From positions 248,001 through 312,000 of the forward strand of contig NZ_CAJVAS010000003.1 in assembly GCF_910593845.1 (NCBI RefSeq): DNA of 64,000 nucleotides, read 5' to 3'. The translations under genes were made by a program, and so were the position numbers. The stretch is from Paenibacillus solanacearum. GTDB taxonomy: Bacteria > Bacillota > Bacilli > Paenibacillales > NBRC-103111. Position 1 is the stretch's first letter, and every line of letters starts with the position of its first letter. The notes beneath the pieces were generated by a model. The model was given only the letters and a program-made list of their open reading frames with translations. It made no database searches and was not told the DNA's origin. Of this stretch, positions 27,851-36,990 are shown in pieces.

Positions 27851-27892
27851 TGCAAGCGCTTTATTTCAAGGAGCATTTGCAAACGATTTCTA
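27851..27892 (+). promoter_or_regulatory. Two cre/LacI-type operator candidates
   Basis: TGCAAGCGCTTTAT (27851-27864) matches the catabolite-response consensus with one miss, and TTGCAAACGATTTCTA (27877-27892) matches WTGNAANCGNWNNCWW at every position. Both lie directly before the ribosome binding site of the lipoprotein gene at 27911, so they suggest CcpA or a LacI-type repressor of this gene. Confidence 0.55.
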
Positions 27893-27910
27893 AACAAGGG
27901 GGAATCCGAG

Positions 27911-29263
27911 ATGCACAGAAGATGGTTATGGGGCGCAGCCTCCGTCTTATTCGCGGCAACAGCCATGATGAGCGGCTGCAGCTCTGCCAAACAACAGACA
28001 TCAGAGAAAGCAGTGGATCAGGCAGCTGCTCCAAAGAAAGATCCGGTGGAGCTTTCACTGCTTATGACAGGCACCGCGACGGACGAGGAATTTGAGAAAG
28101 TGTATGGAGCGGTACTCAAGAAGAAGTTCCCGCACGTTACATTCAAGAAAGTAACCGCAGATAACAAAATTGCCCGGATGGAGGAGCTTGTTTCCACCGG
28201 TCAGCCCGTGGATCTTATTTTCGCCAGTATCAACTACACAAGTGAGTATATTGTAGGCATGGGGCTCGGCACGGATATAAGCGATCTGATCAAATCATAC
28301 AAATACGATACATCCGTTCTGGAGCCGTCTACACTTGAAATGCAGAAGCAAATAGCCAATGGAGGCATATACGGCTTGCCGGTCAGCACAACCGCGTTCA
28401 CCGTCTTTTATAACAAAGACATCTTTGATCGGTTTGGGGTCGGTTATCCGAAAGATGGAATGACTTGGGACGAGATGTATTCATTAGCTCAAAAGGTGAC
28501 CCGAAATGAGAATGGCAATCAGTACTATGGCTTTCTCATCTCACCGCTGCATTATTTGCTGAGCAATCAGCGCGGATTGCCTATGCTCGATCCCAAAACG
28601 CAAGCACCGCTCTTTACAGAAGAAAAGTATAAAGCAATCCTTGAAAATTTGATCCGGTTTTATCAGATCCCCGGAGCGGAAACGAATAAGTATGTATTGA
28701 CTCGCGACGTTGCGAAAAACGCGATTATGTTTTTCGAGAACAAGAACGTTGCCATGTACGCTTACATGAACGGTCTTCGCCATGAAGAAATGGATAAGAT
28801 GAACTGGGATATCGTCAGCATGCCTTCGTTCAAGGACAGTCCTGGTGTCGGTACACAGTCTTATCCGGGCTTTGTCTACCTATCCAAAACAAGCAAGCAT
28901 CGCGAGCAGGCGTTCGAAGTGATGGCGTATCTCACTTCAGAGGAATATCAGCGATATCAAGCCGAAAGCTTGGCGACGTCATCCATATTAAAGAATCCCG
29001 ACATTATGAAAAACTTCGCCAAAGGGTCGGTTTATGAAAGCTATTATAAAGGAAAAAACATCAAGGCGCTGCTGCCGGAGAAATTTGCCCCGTATTCGCC
29101 GAAAGACCAATATACCCGCGTTGTCGAGGCCCCCTTGGCTGAGGCGATGATGAAGGTGGCGAAAAATCAATCCGATATCAACACTGCCCTGCGTCAAACC
29201 TCCGAGAAAGCTGTACAGGAAATTAATAAAGTGAAGCAGCAGGAAGGCGCGAAAAATAAATAA
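27911..29263 (+). CDS. Extracellular solute-binding lipoprotein (sugar type)
   Basis: 450 residues from the ATG at 27911, preceded by AAGGGGGAAT. Lipobox MMSGC with the lipid-modified cysteine at 23, then the sugar-binding family 1 fold. The signature NKDIFDRFGVGYPKDGMTWD is nearly the same as in the lipoproteins at 1975 and 43696. It would capture an oligosaccharide outside the cell. No ABC permease follows; downstream is an AraC gene in convergent orientation. The operator pair just upstream suggests glucose repression. Confidence 0.9.
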   Translation: MHRRWLWGAASVLFAATAMMSGCSSAKQQTSEKAVDQAAAPKKDPVELSLLMTGTATDEEFEKVYGAVLKKKFPHVTFKKVTADNKIARMEELVSTGQPVDLIFASINYTSEYIVGMGLGTDISDLIKSYKYDTSVLEPSTLEMQKQIANGGIYGLPVSTTAFTVFYNKDIFDRFGVGYPKDGMTWDEMYSLAQKVTRNENGNQYYGFLISPLHYLLSNQRGLPMLDPKTQAPLFTEEKYKAILENLIRFYQIPGAETNKYVLTRDVAKNAIMFFENKNVAMYAYMNGLRHEEMDKMNWDIVSMPSFKDSPGVGTQSYPGFVYLSKTSKHREQAFEVMAYLTSEEYQRYQAESLATSSILKNPDIMKNFAKGSVYESYYKGKNIKALLPEKFAPYSPKDQYTRVVEAPLAEAMMKVAKNQSDINTALRQTSEKAVQEINKVKQQEGAKNK

Positions 29264-29309
29264 AGAGCTGGTAGAACGTTGATGTCTTTAAGCATAGAGC
29301 CGGTACGAT

Positions 29310-30194
29310 CTATATCGCCGTCTCGTCCGTCTGCATCTTCGACTTGCGGTATTCGGACGGCGATACGCCCTTCGTCTCCCGGAAAATCCGCGAGAACGTC
29401 TTATAGGATCCATAGCCGACTTCCAGCGCGATTTCAGACACGCTCATCTCCGTCGAAACGAGCAGGCTGCACGCATGGCGGATACGAAGATCCTGCAGGA
29501 AATGGACGTACGTTTGGCCGGTCGCTTGTTTGATCACTTCACTGACCCGGGAGACGCTTAGCGAGAACTGTTTGGCAATCTCGCCAAGCGTCAAGTCCTC
29601 CTGGTAGTTGCCGTTTATATAGTGGATGATCGGCCAGACGGCTCCTGCAGGCTTGGCTGACGCGGGTTCCTCGATCGGTGTTGTTTCATTCCGCCTCCGA
29701 TAGCGGTCGAACCGGATGAGCAGCTCCTTCAGCTTAACCTGCAAGAAGCTGTTCCGCCATAGGTCGTTACCAGCGCATTCCTCCATCATTTCTTCCAGCA
29801 GCTTGTCCGCCCGCGCTTTATCCTCCCCTTCGAATTGAACGTAGGAAGGCAGCTGTTCGGTCCCGCTCACCATGCCGTTCATCAGCCCCTCCTGGTTCGG
29901 CTCCATGAGCAGTTCCATGCTGAACCGGCAATTGTACAGGATCAGCTCCGATTCCGGATCGGTAAACAATTCATGAATTTGGTAAGGCAGCAAAAAAGAA
30001 AAAGTCCCCGGCTCCATCCGATGCTTTACCCCGTTAATCGTTTCCCAGCCGGTTCCGCTCTTGACATATGAAAATTCCAGGTAATCCTGCCGGTGGGAAG
30101 GGTAGCCTCTCTTCAGCCGATTAATTCGGAGCTCGAACCGGAACGGGCTGTCCATCGTAGAAAAGGTTTTCAAATATATCGGGTATTGTGACAT
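29310..30194 (-). CDS. AraC family transcriptional regulator
   Basis: 294 residues, with GGAAGGAA upstream of the ATG at 30194. The N-terminal sensor is a cupin (SYVKSGTGWETINGVKHR, then PGTFSFLLPYQIHELF). The C-terminal HTH pair is LGEIAKQFSLSVSRVSEVI and VSEIALEVGYGSYKTFSRIF, ending in TKGVSPSEYRK. It is divergent from the oxidoreductase operon at 30311 and is the likely regulator of that operon. Confidence 0.9.
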   Translation of the reverse strand: MSQYPIYLKTFSTMDSPFRFELRINRLKRGYPSHRQDYLEFSYVKSGTGWETINGVKHRMEPGTFSFLLPYQIHELFTDPESELILYNCRFSMELLMEPNQEGLMNGMVSGTEQLPSYVQFEGEDKARADKLLEEMMEECAGNDLWRNSFLQVKLKELLIRFDRYRRRNETTPIEEPASAKPAGAVWPIIHYINGNYQEDLTLGEIAKQFSLSVSRVSEVIKQATGQTYVHFLQDLRIRHACSLLVSTEMSVSEIALEVGYGSYKTFSRIFRETKGVSPSEYRKSKMQTDETAI

Positions 30195-30310
30195 GATGAC
30201 GGGTTCCTTCCGAAGAAATGGGATATTTATCGAAAAAAACGGAACGCTTTTCTCCTTCGTTTATTTTACCATAAATAGAGGAATAGCGTGCTCATAACAA
30301 GGGAGGCCCA

Positions 30311-31393
30311 ATGTTCATGGCAAACAATGAGAAAGTGAAAATCGGCATCATCGGCGCAGGCAATATCGGCGGCGTTCACATGAAGGAATTTTCCAAGCTG
30401 GCGGGTGATTGTGTCATCACTTCGGTCTACGACGCTTATGCACCTATGGCGGAGTCGCGCGCGAAGGAGTTCGGCATCGCGACGGTGGCTAAATCTCCAG
30501 AAGAGCTTATTCATAGCAAGGATGTAGACGCGGTAATTATCGGGGTGCCTAATCAATTCCATGCCCCGCTGGCTATTCAAGCGTTAGAAGCGAACAAGCA
30601 TGTGCTGCTGGAGAAACCGATGGGGATCAGCGCGGACGCGGCAAGAGAAATTTATTCAGCCAGCCAACGATCCGATAAAGTGCTGATGGTGTCCCACCAA
30701 ATGAGGTTTCAATCGGTAGCGCAGCAAATTAAGGATCAGGTTGTGGCCGGCGAGCTCGGACGCATCTATACAGCGAAGACCGGCTGGTTCCGCCGCAAGG
30801 GCATCCCGGGCTGGGGGACCTGGTTTACGCGCATGAATCAGTCCGGCGGCGGCCCTTTGATCGATATCGGCGTTCACATGCTCGACCTTGCCTTGTATTT
30901 GATGGGTAATCCGAAGCCGGTGTCCGTCTATGGCGCCACTTACGCTGAGTTCGGCCCGCGGCGCAAAGGGATCGGCACGTGGGGAACGCCGAACTGGGAC
31001 GGCATCTACGACGTGGAAGATTTGGCGACCGCGCTGATCAAGATGGAAGACGGCAGCACGTTGTCGCTCGAAGTAAGCTGGGCGGTACATATGGATACGG
31101 ACAATACGCCGTTCATTCATCTGATGGGTACGGAAGGCGGCGCTGCCTATCGAGGCAACAAAGGCAAGCTGCTGACCGAAAAATTCAATCGTCCGATCGA
31201 GACGGAGATTAGCAAGCCGGAGAATGACGAAGGTGAGCGCGTACGCCTCAGCCGTCACTTCCTGCAGTGCGTCAGAGAAGGCAAGCAGCCGATCAGCTCG
31301 GCGCTGACAGGGTTGACGAACAACCTTGTGCTCGATGCCATCTACGAATCTTCCAAATCCGGCAACGAAGTCAAGTTGAACTGGAATCTGTAA
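30311..31393 (+). CDS. Gfo/Idh/MocA family oxidoreductase
   Basis: 360 residues. The ATG at 30311 follows GGGAGG by five bases; the one at 30317 is the other choice. Rossmann motif GIIGAGNIGGVH at the start binds NAD(P), and the conserved EKPMGIS has the catalytic-site Lys; the C-terminal domain contains GGGPLIDIGVHMLD, with the Asp and His usually found in the active site. Family members oxidise or reduce sugars and inositols. First gene of a three-gene operon with an epimerase and a DUF1861 protein, so the substrate is likely a modified hexose or cyclitol. Confidence 0.92.
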   Translation: MFMANNEKVKIGIIGAGNIGGVHMKEFSKLAGDCVITSVYDAYAPMAESRAKEFGIATVAKSPEELIHSKDVDAVIIGVPNQFHAPLAIQALEANKHVLLEKPMGISADAAREIYSASQRSDKVLMVSHQMRFQSVAQQIKDQVVAGELGRIYTAKTGWFRRKGIPGWGTWFTRMNQSGGGPLIDIGVHMLDLALYLMGNPKPVSVYGATYAEFGPRRKGIGTWGTPNWDGIYDVEDLATALIKMEDGSTLSLEVSWAVHMDTDNTPFIHLMGTEGGAAYRGNKGKLLTEKFNRPIETEISKPENDEGERVRLSRHFLQCVREGKQPISSALTGLTNNLVLDAIYESSKSGNEVKLNWNL

Positions 31394-31430
31394 ATTCAAA
31401 CCATATTATAGAAGAAAGCGGGAACGGAAC

Positions 31431-32267
31431 ATGTTGAGAGGATTAACGCGCGCCGGAATGGGCGATATCGAAAGCGATGAGCAGCTAATAGAGCTTGCCG
31501 GCCAATATGGCTTTCAGGCTGTGGATGTGGACGTCAGAGGGCTTGTCGAACGCAGCTCCGCAGAGAAGGTGAAGGAGCTTCTGGAGCGGAACGGCCTCGT
31601 CATCGGCAATTTCGGCTTCGGTGTCGAGTGGAGAACGTCGGAGGAGAAGTTCCGTGAAGGACTGAGCAGGCTGGCTCAAACGGCTGCAGCGGCTCAAGCG
31701 GTCGGCGCAAAGAACTGCTGCACGTATATTCTGCCTTCTACCGATCAAAAGGCTGCACACTTCATGGCGCTCGCGACACGCCGCCTGCGTACGTGCGCGC
31801 AAATTTTGGACGCGTTCGGTCTGCGTCTTGGCCTGGAATTCGTAGGCCCTCACCATTTGCGGACCAAATGGGCGAATCCGTTCATCTGGACGGTGGACGA
31901 GACGCTCGACTGGATCGATGCCATTGGACAAAAGAACGTAGGGCTGCTGTACGATTCGTTCCACTGGTATACGAACGGCCTGACGGTAGCGGATATCGAG
32001 AAGCTGGATGTCAGCCAGATCGTTCATGTGCATATTAACGATGCGCCGGATGTACCGATGGAGGAAGCACTCGACAACGGCCGCGTCTATCCCGGTGAAG
32101 GTGTGATCGATTTGACCGGCTTCCTGCGCGGTCTACAGAACATCGGCTACAAAGGAGCCATCTCCCAAGAAATTTTGGCGCAGAAGAAGCCGACGGACGC
32201 CCCGGAGATTCTCGCACAGCACTCCAAAGCTTGCTTCGACAAAGTGTTCGGAACGGTTGGGCTGTAA
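31431..32267 (+). CDS. Sugar phosphate isomerase/epimerase (xylose isomerase-like TIM barrel)
   Basis: 278 residues. The metal-binding residues of the family can be seen in LEFVGPHH (Glu), LYDSFHWY (Asp), VHVHINDAPD (His), and SQEIL near the end (Glu). The loop YPGEGVIDL is typical of inosose isomerase/hydroxypyruvate isomerase relatives. It probably isomerises or epimerises the product of the Gfo/Idh enzyme encoded 38 bp upstream. The ATG at 31431 has a GGGAAC-type ribosome binding site. Confidence 0.88.
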   Translation: MLRGLTRAGMGDIESDEQLIELAGQYGFQAVDVDVRGLVERSSAEKVKELLERNGLVIGNFGFGVEWRTSEEKFREGLSRLAQTAAAAQAVGAKNCCTYILPSTDQKAAHFMALATRRLRTCAQILDAFGLRLGLEFVGPHHLRTKWANPFIWTVDETLDWIDAIGQKNVGLLYDSFHWYTNGLTVADIEKLDVSQIVHVHINDAPDVPMEEALDNGRVYPGEGVIDLTGFLRGLQNIGYKGAISQEILAQKKPTDAPEILAQHSKACFDKVFGTVGL

Positions 32268-32295
32268 TCGTAACCAAAGGAAGGGGTGGAGAAAT

Positions 32296-33246
32296 GTGAC
32301 CTTGCAGGCGCAAAGACTTGAATTTGAAGCGGCAAAAAAGATCTATGAGAGTGCGACCGTTGTATTCCATGGCGTCGACGGTTTCGATGTCTACAATATT
32401 TCGATTCCGTTCCTATGGGACGGGAAGCGCTATTTGTTCGGGCGGGTAGAACGCCGAGACGAATGGGCCCGCTCTTGGGTCCGCCTGTTCGAGGAGACGG
32501 GACAGGATGAATGGACCGTGGTAAAGGATAGCATGATCTATACACTGGAGGACCCTTACATCACGGTGATCGGTGATGAGCTTGTCATGGGCGGGACTCA
32601 TGTGCAATACGAACGCGGAAAATACAGCACGTTTTTCGGCTATTTCTTCCGGGGTACCGACCTCCACGATTTGTATTACTTCACTACCGGACCTAACAAA
32701 ATGAAGGATATTCGCCTTGTTCCGTTGTCCGATGGCAAGATTGGCGTCTTCTCGCGCCCGCGCAGTGCGGAGATGAGAGGCAAATACGGGAGCGAGTCCA
32801 TGATCGGCTTCACGGTCGTTGACACACTGGAAGAGTTGACTGCGGACGTCATCGAGAACGCACCGTACATTTACGGCATCTTCGGGGAAGGCGAATGGGG
32901 AGGCGTTAATCAGGCTTATTTGCTCGACAGCGGCAAAATCGGCGTCATTGGCCACATTAGCTACCGGGATACGGATGAGCGCGGAGGGGAAGTGAAGGTG
33001 TACCTGAACATGGCTTTCGTCTTCGATCCAATCACCCGAGAGTCCTCGAACCTTCATTTGATCGGAAGTCGTCCCTGCTACCCGCCGGGACCTGCCAAGA
33101 CACCGCATTTGGTGGACTGCGTCTTTACTTCGGGCATTGTGATGCGTCCGGATGGCAAGGCCGATCTTTACAGCGGCATTGGCGATTGCCAGACGGGGCG
33201 TATTACGATCGACTATCCGTTCGAGGGACATGGGCGTATGGTTTAA
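32296..33246 (+). CDS. DUF1861 family protein (MTP-1-like, five-bladed propeller)
   Basis: 316 residues from a GTG at 32296 with AAGGGGTGGAG just upstream. It opens VVFHGVDGFDVYNISIPFLW and continues with LFGRVERRDEWARSWVRLF, LEDPYITVIGDELVMGGTHV and FSRPRS, the pattern of the DUF1861 family, which is distantly related to GH130 mannoside phosphorylases and other five-bladed propellers. The role in sugar metabolism is inferred from the propeller and from the operon with an oxidoreductase and an epimerase; no activity is proven for the family. Confidence 0.8.
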   Translation: MTLQAQRLEFEAAKKIYESATVVFHGVDGFDVYNISIPFLWDGKRYLFGRVERRDEWARSWVRLFEETGQDEWTVVKDSMIYTLEDPYITVIGDELVMGGTHVQYERGKYSTFFGYFFRGTDLHDLYYFTTGPNKMKDIRLVPLSDGKIGVFSRPRSAEMRGKYGSESMIGFTVVDTLEELTADVIENAPYIYGIFGEGEWGGVNQAYLLDSGKIGVIGHISYRDTDERGGEVKVYLNMAFVFDPITRESSNLHLIGSRPCYPPGPAKTPHLVDCVFTSGIVMRPDGKADLYSGIGDCQTGRITIDYPFEGHGRMV

Positions 33247-33303
33247 AGGAAGAAGATGAGCGGGCTGCGAACCGGCTCGGGAGCAGGCTCAGCAGCCAAG
33301 CCA

Positions 33304-34794
33304 TCATTTGAGATCGGCCGGGGCTTCCGAAGCAAGCACGCCTCTGCCGAAGAAGAAGCAGATGACGACGCCGGCAATGGCGAAGACAAGAGCCAGCCCG
33401 AACTGATGATGGAAGGCGTTCGTCAGGACGCCCGTCACCGTTTCCCTTAGCTCAGGCGTCCATTCCGATACATTCAGATCGTTCAGATTGATATTTGCGT
33501 TGCCGCCGGGAACAATATCCTTCAGCGCGGTCAAGCCGCTCTTCAGCCGCCCGGCGAGCAGACTGCCGAAGGCGCTCATGCCGATGCTGGCGCCCATCGT
33601 CTGAAACAGCTGCACGGTGGATTGCGCGATGCCCCGGTCCGCTTCCTCCGCGGATTCCTGAATGAGCAGAGTCTCCCCGGCCATCAAGGTTCCTGTGCCG
33701 ATGCCCATGATGAAGAAGCAGAGGGCGGGATAGAGGAAGCTTTGGCCCGAATGGATCCGGAGGGCCAGCAGTAGTCCTGCAACCGGGAACAGGAACGAAC
33801 CGATGAACAGCGTACGATAGGGGATGCGGGAAATCAGGAAGCCGCACGCCAGCCTGAACGGGAGGGCGCCGGCCATTAACATCAGCGTGAAGTAGCCGGA
33901 TACCGTTGCCGAGAAGCCCATGGCGATCTGGGCGTAATACGGGAAGGAGGACGCAGTTCCCATCATGCCGCACATCACCGTGAACATCAGCAGGGCCATG
34001 ACGACGATGTTGCGGTTCCGTAAGAGGCGCAGCGGAATGATGGGCTCCGCGGCCCGGCGTTCGATGAGTACGAACAGAACCAGCAGGACAGCGGAAGCGC
34101 CGAGCAGCGCCAGCACCGGAAGAGAGGTCCAAGCCAAGCCTTTGTTCTCGATCAGCACGGGAGCCAGCAGCAGGGATAAGATGGATCCCATCAGAGTCAG
34201 CGCTCCGGCGTAATCCACTGAACGCGATTCACGGTGTTTCTCTTCATGCAGACCCAGGAGCATCAGAAGGGCAGCCAGCGAGCTGACGGGAAGATTGATC
34301 AGGAACACCCAGTGCCAGCTCATATGATCCGCCACATAGCCGCCGATCATCGGGCCGACCAGTTGGGGCAGAATCATCATAATGCCGAACAACCCCTGCA
34401 GCTTGACGCGCTGCTCTAACGTAAAGGTTTCTCCGAAAATGACCATGGCCAGCGGCATCAGGCCGCCTGCTCCGACTCCCTGGATGCCTCGGCCTAGTAG
34501 CAAGAGTTCCATCGTAGAGGCGGAGCCGCTCACAAGAGAGCCGAGAATAAAGAGAGCGATACTGATCAGATATAGCCATTTACGTCCGAAGATGTCGGAC
34601 AGCTTGCCCAAGATGGGCATGCAGGCGGTCATCGTCAGCATGTAGATGCCGGCTACCCAGCCGTATAGCGTCATGTCGTGCAGATCCCGGATAATGGTAG
34701 GCATTGCTGTCGAAATTACCGTCTCATCCAGTCCCGAAAAGATCATGCCGATCATAAGGGCGATAAAAACCATCATCTTGTTGGTTTGCTTCAA
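33304..34794 (-). CDS. MFS drug exporter, DHA2 family (14 helices)
   Basis: 496 residues with 14 predicted membrane helices. The DHA2/EmrB-type motifs are present: LDETVISTAMPTIIRDL at the first helix, GKLSDIFGRKWLY between helices 2 and 3, and GRGIQGVGAGGLMPLAM around helix 4 to 5. These proteins pump out toxic organic compounds using the proton gradient. It is divergent from a TetR gene across a region with three operator copies, so it is probably induced by a drug that binds the TetR protein. Confidence 0.93.
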   Translation of the reverse strand: MKQTNKMMVFIALMIGMIFSGLDETVISTAMPTIIRDLHDMTLYGWVAGIYMLTMTACMPILGKLSDIFGRKWLYLISIALFILGSLVSGSASTMELLLLGRGIQGVGAGGLMPLAMVIFGETFTLEQRVKLQGLFGIMMILPQLVGPMIGGYVADHMSWHWVFLINLPVSSLAALLMLLGLHEEKHRESRSVDYAGALTLMGSILSLLLAPVLIENKGLAWTSLPVLALLGASAVLLVLFVLIERRAAEPIIPLRLLRNRNIVVMALLMFTVMCGMMGTASSFPYYAQIAMGFSATVSGYFTLMLMAGALPFRLACGFLISRIPYRTLFIGSFLFPVAGLLLALRIHSGQSFLYPALCFFIMGIGTGTLMAGETLLIQESAEEADRGIAQSTVQLFQTMGASIGMSAFGSLLAGRLKSGLTALKDIVPGGNANINLNDLNVSEWTPELRETVTGVLTNAFHHQFGLALVFAIAGVVICFFFGRGVLASEAPADLK

Positions 34795-34818
34795 GGGGAA
34801 TCCCTCCGTTATGATTGT

Positions 34819-34900
34819 CTAACAGTGTTAGTTTGAACCTTACAGTGTTAGATGGTATCATGAACCTATGAACCTGTAAAGGATAAACTTACACTGTTAG
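34819..34900. promoter_or_regulatory. Three copies of a 13-bp TetR operator
   Basis: CTAACAGTGTTAG (34819-34831), CTTACAGTGTTAG (34839-34851) and CTTACACTGTTAG (34888-34900) are near-identical palindromes with six-base arms around a single central base. They lie in the shared promoter region of the MFS exporter and the TetR gene. The spacing and repetition strongly suggest binding sites of the TetR protein encoded at 34919. Confidence 0.8.
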
Positions 34901-34918
34901 ATACAAGGGCGGATACCG

Positions 34919-35599
34919 ATGAAAAAGCAGCAGCCTCCAATTTCGGAGGATAAGATCTTGGAAGCGTCGTGGGAGCTTCTGGGGGAAGAAGGCATCGAGA
35001 AGTTCAGCATGAGACGATTGGCCGACCGGCTGGGGATTCAGGCTCCCTCTTTGTACTGGTATTTCAAGAGCAAGCAGAATCTGTACCAGCGTCTGGCCAA
35101 CCAGGTATCGAGGATCATTCTGGAGGCGTTCCATTCCGAGGGGGACTGGAAGGCGCAGCTGACGGGGCTTGCGTTAACGGTACGGCGTGTGCTCTGCCGG
35201 TACCCTTGCTCCACACAGCTCATGATGCTGACGCTGCCCCTCGAGCCGGATATCGTGCGGTTCACCAACCGTATGCTTCTCTGCTTGGAATCGACACCAC
35301 TTGAGCAAGAGCAGAAATTACAAGCGGTGTTTACGCTTACGAACTATGTCTTGGGATTCGTGTTGGACGCGGACCAGGATCAGCGCAATATGTCCGATAC
35401 CCTTAAGGACAAGGGCGTGCATCCGGGTGAGGAGATCATCCGCCTTCTGGATTCCATGAGCGAGTCGGAAGCGGGATTGTTTCGGGGGATGTTCAAGCGC
35501 GGGCTGTTCGAGCTGATGGGGACTGACGAAGCGTTTGAATTCGGCTTGAAGCTGATTCTGCTCGGAATTGAGCAGGTGATACAGGAGCAGGAGAAGTAA
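34919..35599 (+). CDS. TetR family regulator of the adjacent drug exporter
   Basis: 226 residues. The N-terminal HTH is typical: ILEASWELLGEEGIEKFSMR followed by RLADRLGIQAPSLYWYFKSK. The C-terminal domain is the TetR_C_1 type with scattered hydrophobic residues that bind the ligand. The ATG at 34919 follows AAGGGCGGA. Divergent from the exporter gene, and with three palindromic operators between them, it most likely represses both until a drug arrives. Confidence 0.92.
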   Translation: MKKQQPPISEDKILEASWELLGEEGIEKFSMRRLADRLGIQAPSLYWYFKSKQNLYQRLANQVSRIILEAFHSEGDWKAQLTGLALTVRRVLCRYPCSTQLMMLTLPLEPDIVRFTNRMLLCLESTPLEQEQKLQAVFTLTNYVLGFVLDADQDQRNMSDTLKDKGVHPGEEIIRLLDSMSESEAGLFRGMFKRGLFELMGTDEAFEFGLKLILLGIEQVIQEQEK

Positions 35600-35632
35600 A
35601 GTGTAAAAAACGCTCATCTCGTAGAGCAGATA

Positions 35633-35663
35633 AACCCGCTCTGGCCGGCAGCCGGAGCGGGTT
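35633..35663 (+). terminator. Rho-independent terminator
   Basis: A 13-bp stem (AACCCGCTCTGGC with GCCGGAGCGGGTT, one wobble) around loop CGGCA, followed by GTTTG. Ends the TetR gene. Confidence 0.75.
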
Positions 35664-35774
35664 GTTTGCTGACGTGTTCTTTCCATAGATAGGCGATCCC
35701 GTCAACATTTGGTATGATAGGGTAGATTCTGTTTTTTTATCATTTACCAATTCGACCCAGCGGGGAGGACCTTC

Positions 35775-36737
35775 ATGATGTCAAGAACGTTTCGCAATCC
35801 GTTATTGGAAAAAGGCGCGGATCCGTGGATTTACCGGCATACGGACGGATTTTATTATTTTACGGTGACGCGGGGCAACCGGATCGATATGTGGAAATCG
35901 CCTACGATCAGCGGGATTGCCGACACAACGCCGCAAACCGTATGGCGGGCTCCCGAAACCGGGCCGAACTGCAAAAACATTTGGGCGCCGGAAATTCATT
36001 TCATCCAGGGGAAATGGTACATCTATTATACGGCTAATGACGGTCAAGGCGGCAAGCCTGGCGACCAGACGCGCCGATGCTATGCGCTGGAGAACGCGTC
36101 CGCCGATCCGCTCAGCGGCGAATGGGTGGACAAGGGGCAGATCCGCACGGCGATCGCCGGACTGGACGGTACGGTGCTGCAGCACCGGGACGAGCTGTAT
36201 TTTGTTTATTCCGGGTATGGGAGTTTTCCGGATTACGGGTCAGCGCTCTATATGGTGAGAATGAGCGATCCTTGGACGACGATCGGCGATGAGGTGCTGC
36301 TGTCTGCGCCGACAGAGGCGTGGGAGAAGCAGGGCGGCATGGCGATTAACGAAGGACCGATATTCCTGAAGCGGAACGGCAAGTTGTTCCTCATTTTCTC
36401 GGCAAGCGCATGCTGGTCGGACGATTATGCGCTCGGTATGCTGACTGCTTCTGAGTCGGACGACATCATGAACCCAGCCAGCTGGATCAAGCACGATGGT
36501 CCTGTCTTCGCCAAAAGCGTAGAGAACCAAGCCTTCGGCCCGGGGCATAACGGCTTCACCGTATCGCCGGACGGCACAGAGGACTGGATTCTGTACCACG
36601 CGATTCCGGAATCGAACGGTGGGGCGAGCCGCCGGTGCGCTTGCGCGCAGAAGTTCGGATGGCATGCCGACGGCACACCGGACTTCGGTGTTCCCGCTCC
36701 CATCGGCAGTGATATCCCGGTGCCTTCAGGGGAATGA
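35775..36737 (+). CDS. Glycoside hydrolase family 43 protein (arabinosidase/xylosidase type)
   Basis: 320 residues, a single five-bladed propeller. The three catalytic acids are in order: Asp16 in GADPW (general base), Asp131 in GLDGT (pKa modulator), Glu193 in INEGP (general acid). The motif KNIWAPEIHF at 67-76 is also typical. No signal peptide, so the enzyme works inside the cell on imported arabino- or xylo-oligosaccharides. GGGGAGGA lies before the ATG at 35775; the ATG at 35778 is equally possible. It is followed by a perfect terminator, so it is a single gene. Confidence 0.9.
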   Translation: MMSRTFRNPLLEKGADPWIYRHTDGFYYFTVTRGNRIDMWKSPTISGIADTTPQTVWRAPETGPNCKNIWAPEIHFIQGKWYIYYTANDGQGGKPGDQTRRCYALENASADPLSGEWVDKGQIRTAIAGLDGTVLQHRDELYFVYSGYGSFPDYGSALYMVRMSDPWTTIGDEVLLSAPTEAWEKQGGMAINEGPIFLKRNGKLFLIFSASACWSDDYALGMLTASESDDIMNPASWIKHDGPVFAKSVENQAFGPGHNGFTVSPDGTEDWILYHAIPESNGGASRRCACAQKFGWHADGTPDFGVPAPIGSDIPVPSGE

Positions 36738-36771
36738 ACAGGTTGAGGCGGCATCATCAACGCATTCGAGA

Positions 36772-36798
36772 AAGCTTGAGAAATCAAGCTTTTTTGTT
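36772..36798 (+). terminator. Rho-independent terminator
   Basis: AAGCTTGA / TCAAGCTT perfect stem with GAAA tetraloop, followed by TTTTGTTTTTTT. Confidence 0.92.
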
Positions 36799-36990
36799 TT
36801 TTTCTGAGATTTCTGTCGTAGCAGGACGCACAAATAAGGAGACATTGTAGTCAACGTCGCCATGTCAGGAGCAAATGCGGCCGCTCCGCGATGGTTTTTA
36901 ATTTTAATAGAGTGTAGTATTTTCAATGCTGTTTGTTGTATATTACGGTTATTGGAAATATTTATCGTTCAGGGTTGGTGAGGAGAAGCA

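Noticed and set aside
34819..34900. Short repeats that could be a CRISPR remnant
   Set aside because: Only 13 bp, palindromic, irregular spacing and between a TetR gene and its exporter; these are operators.
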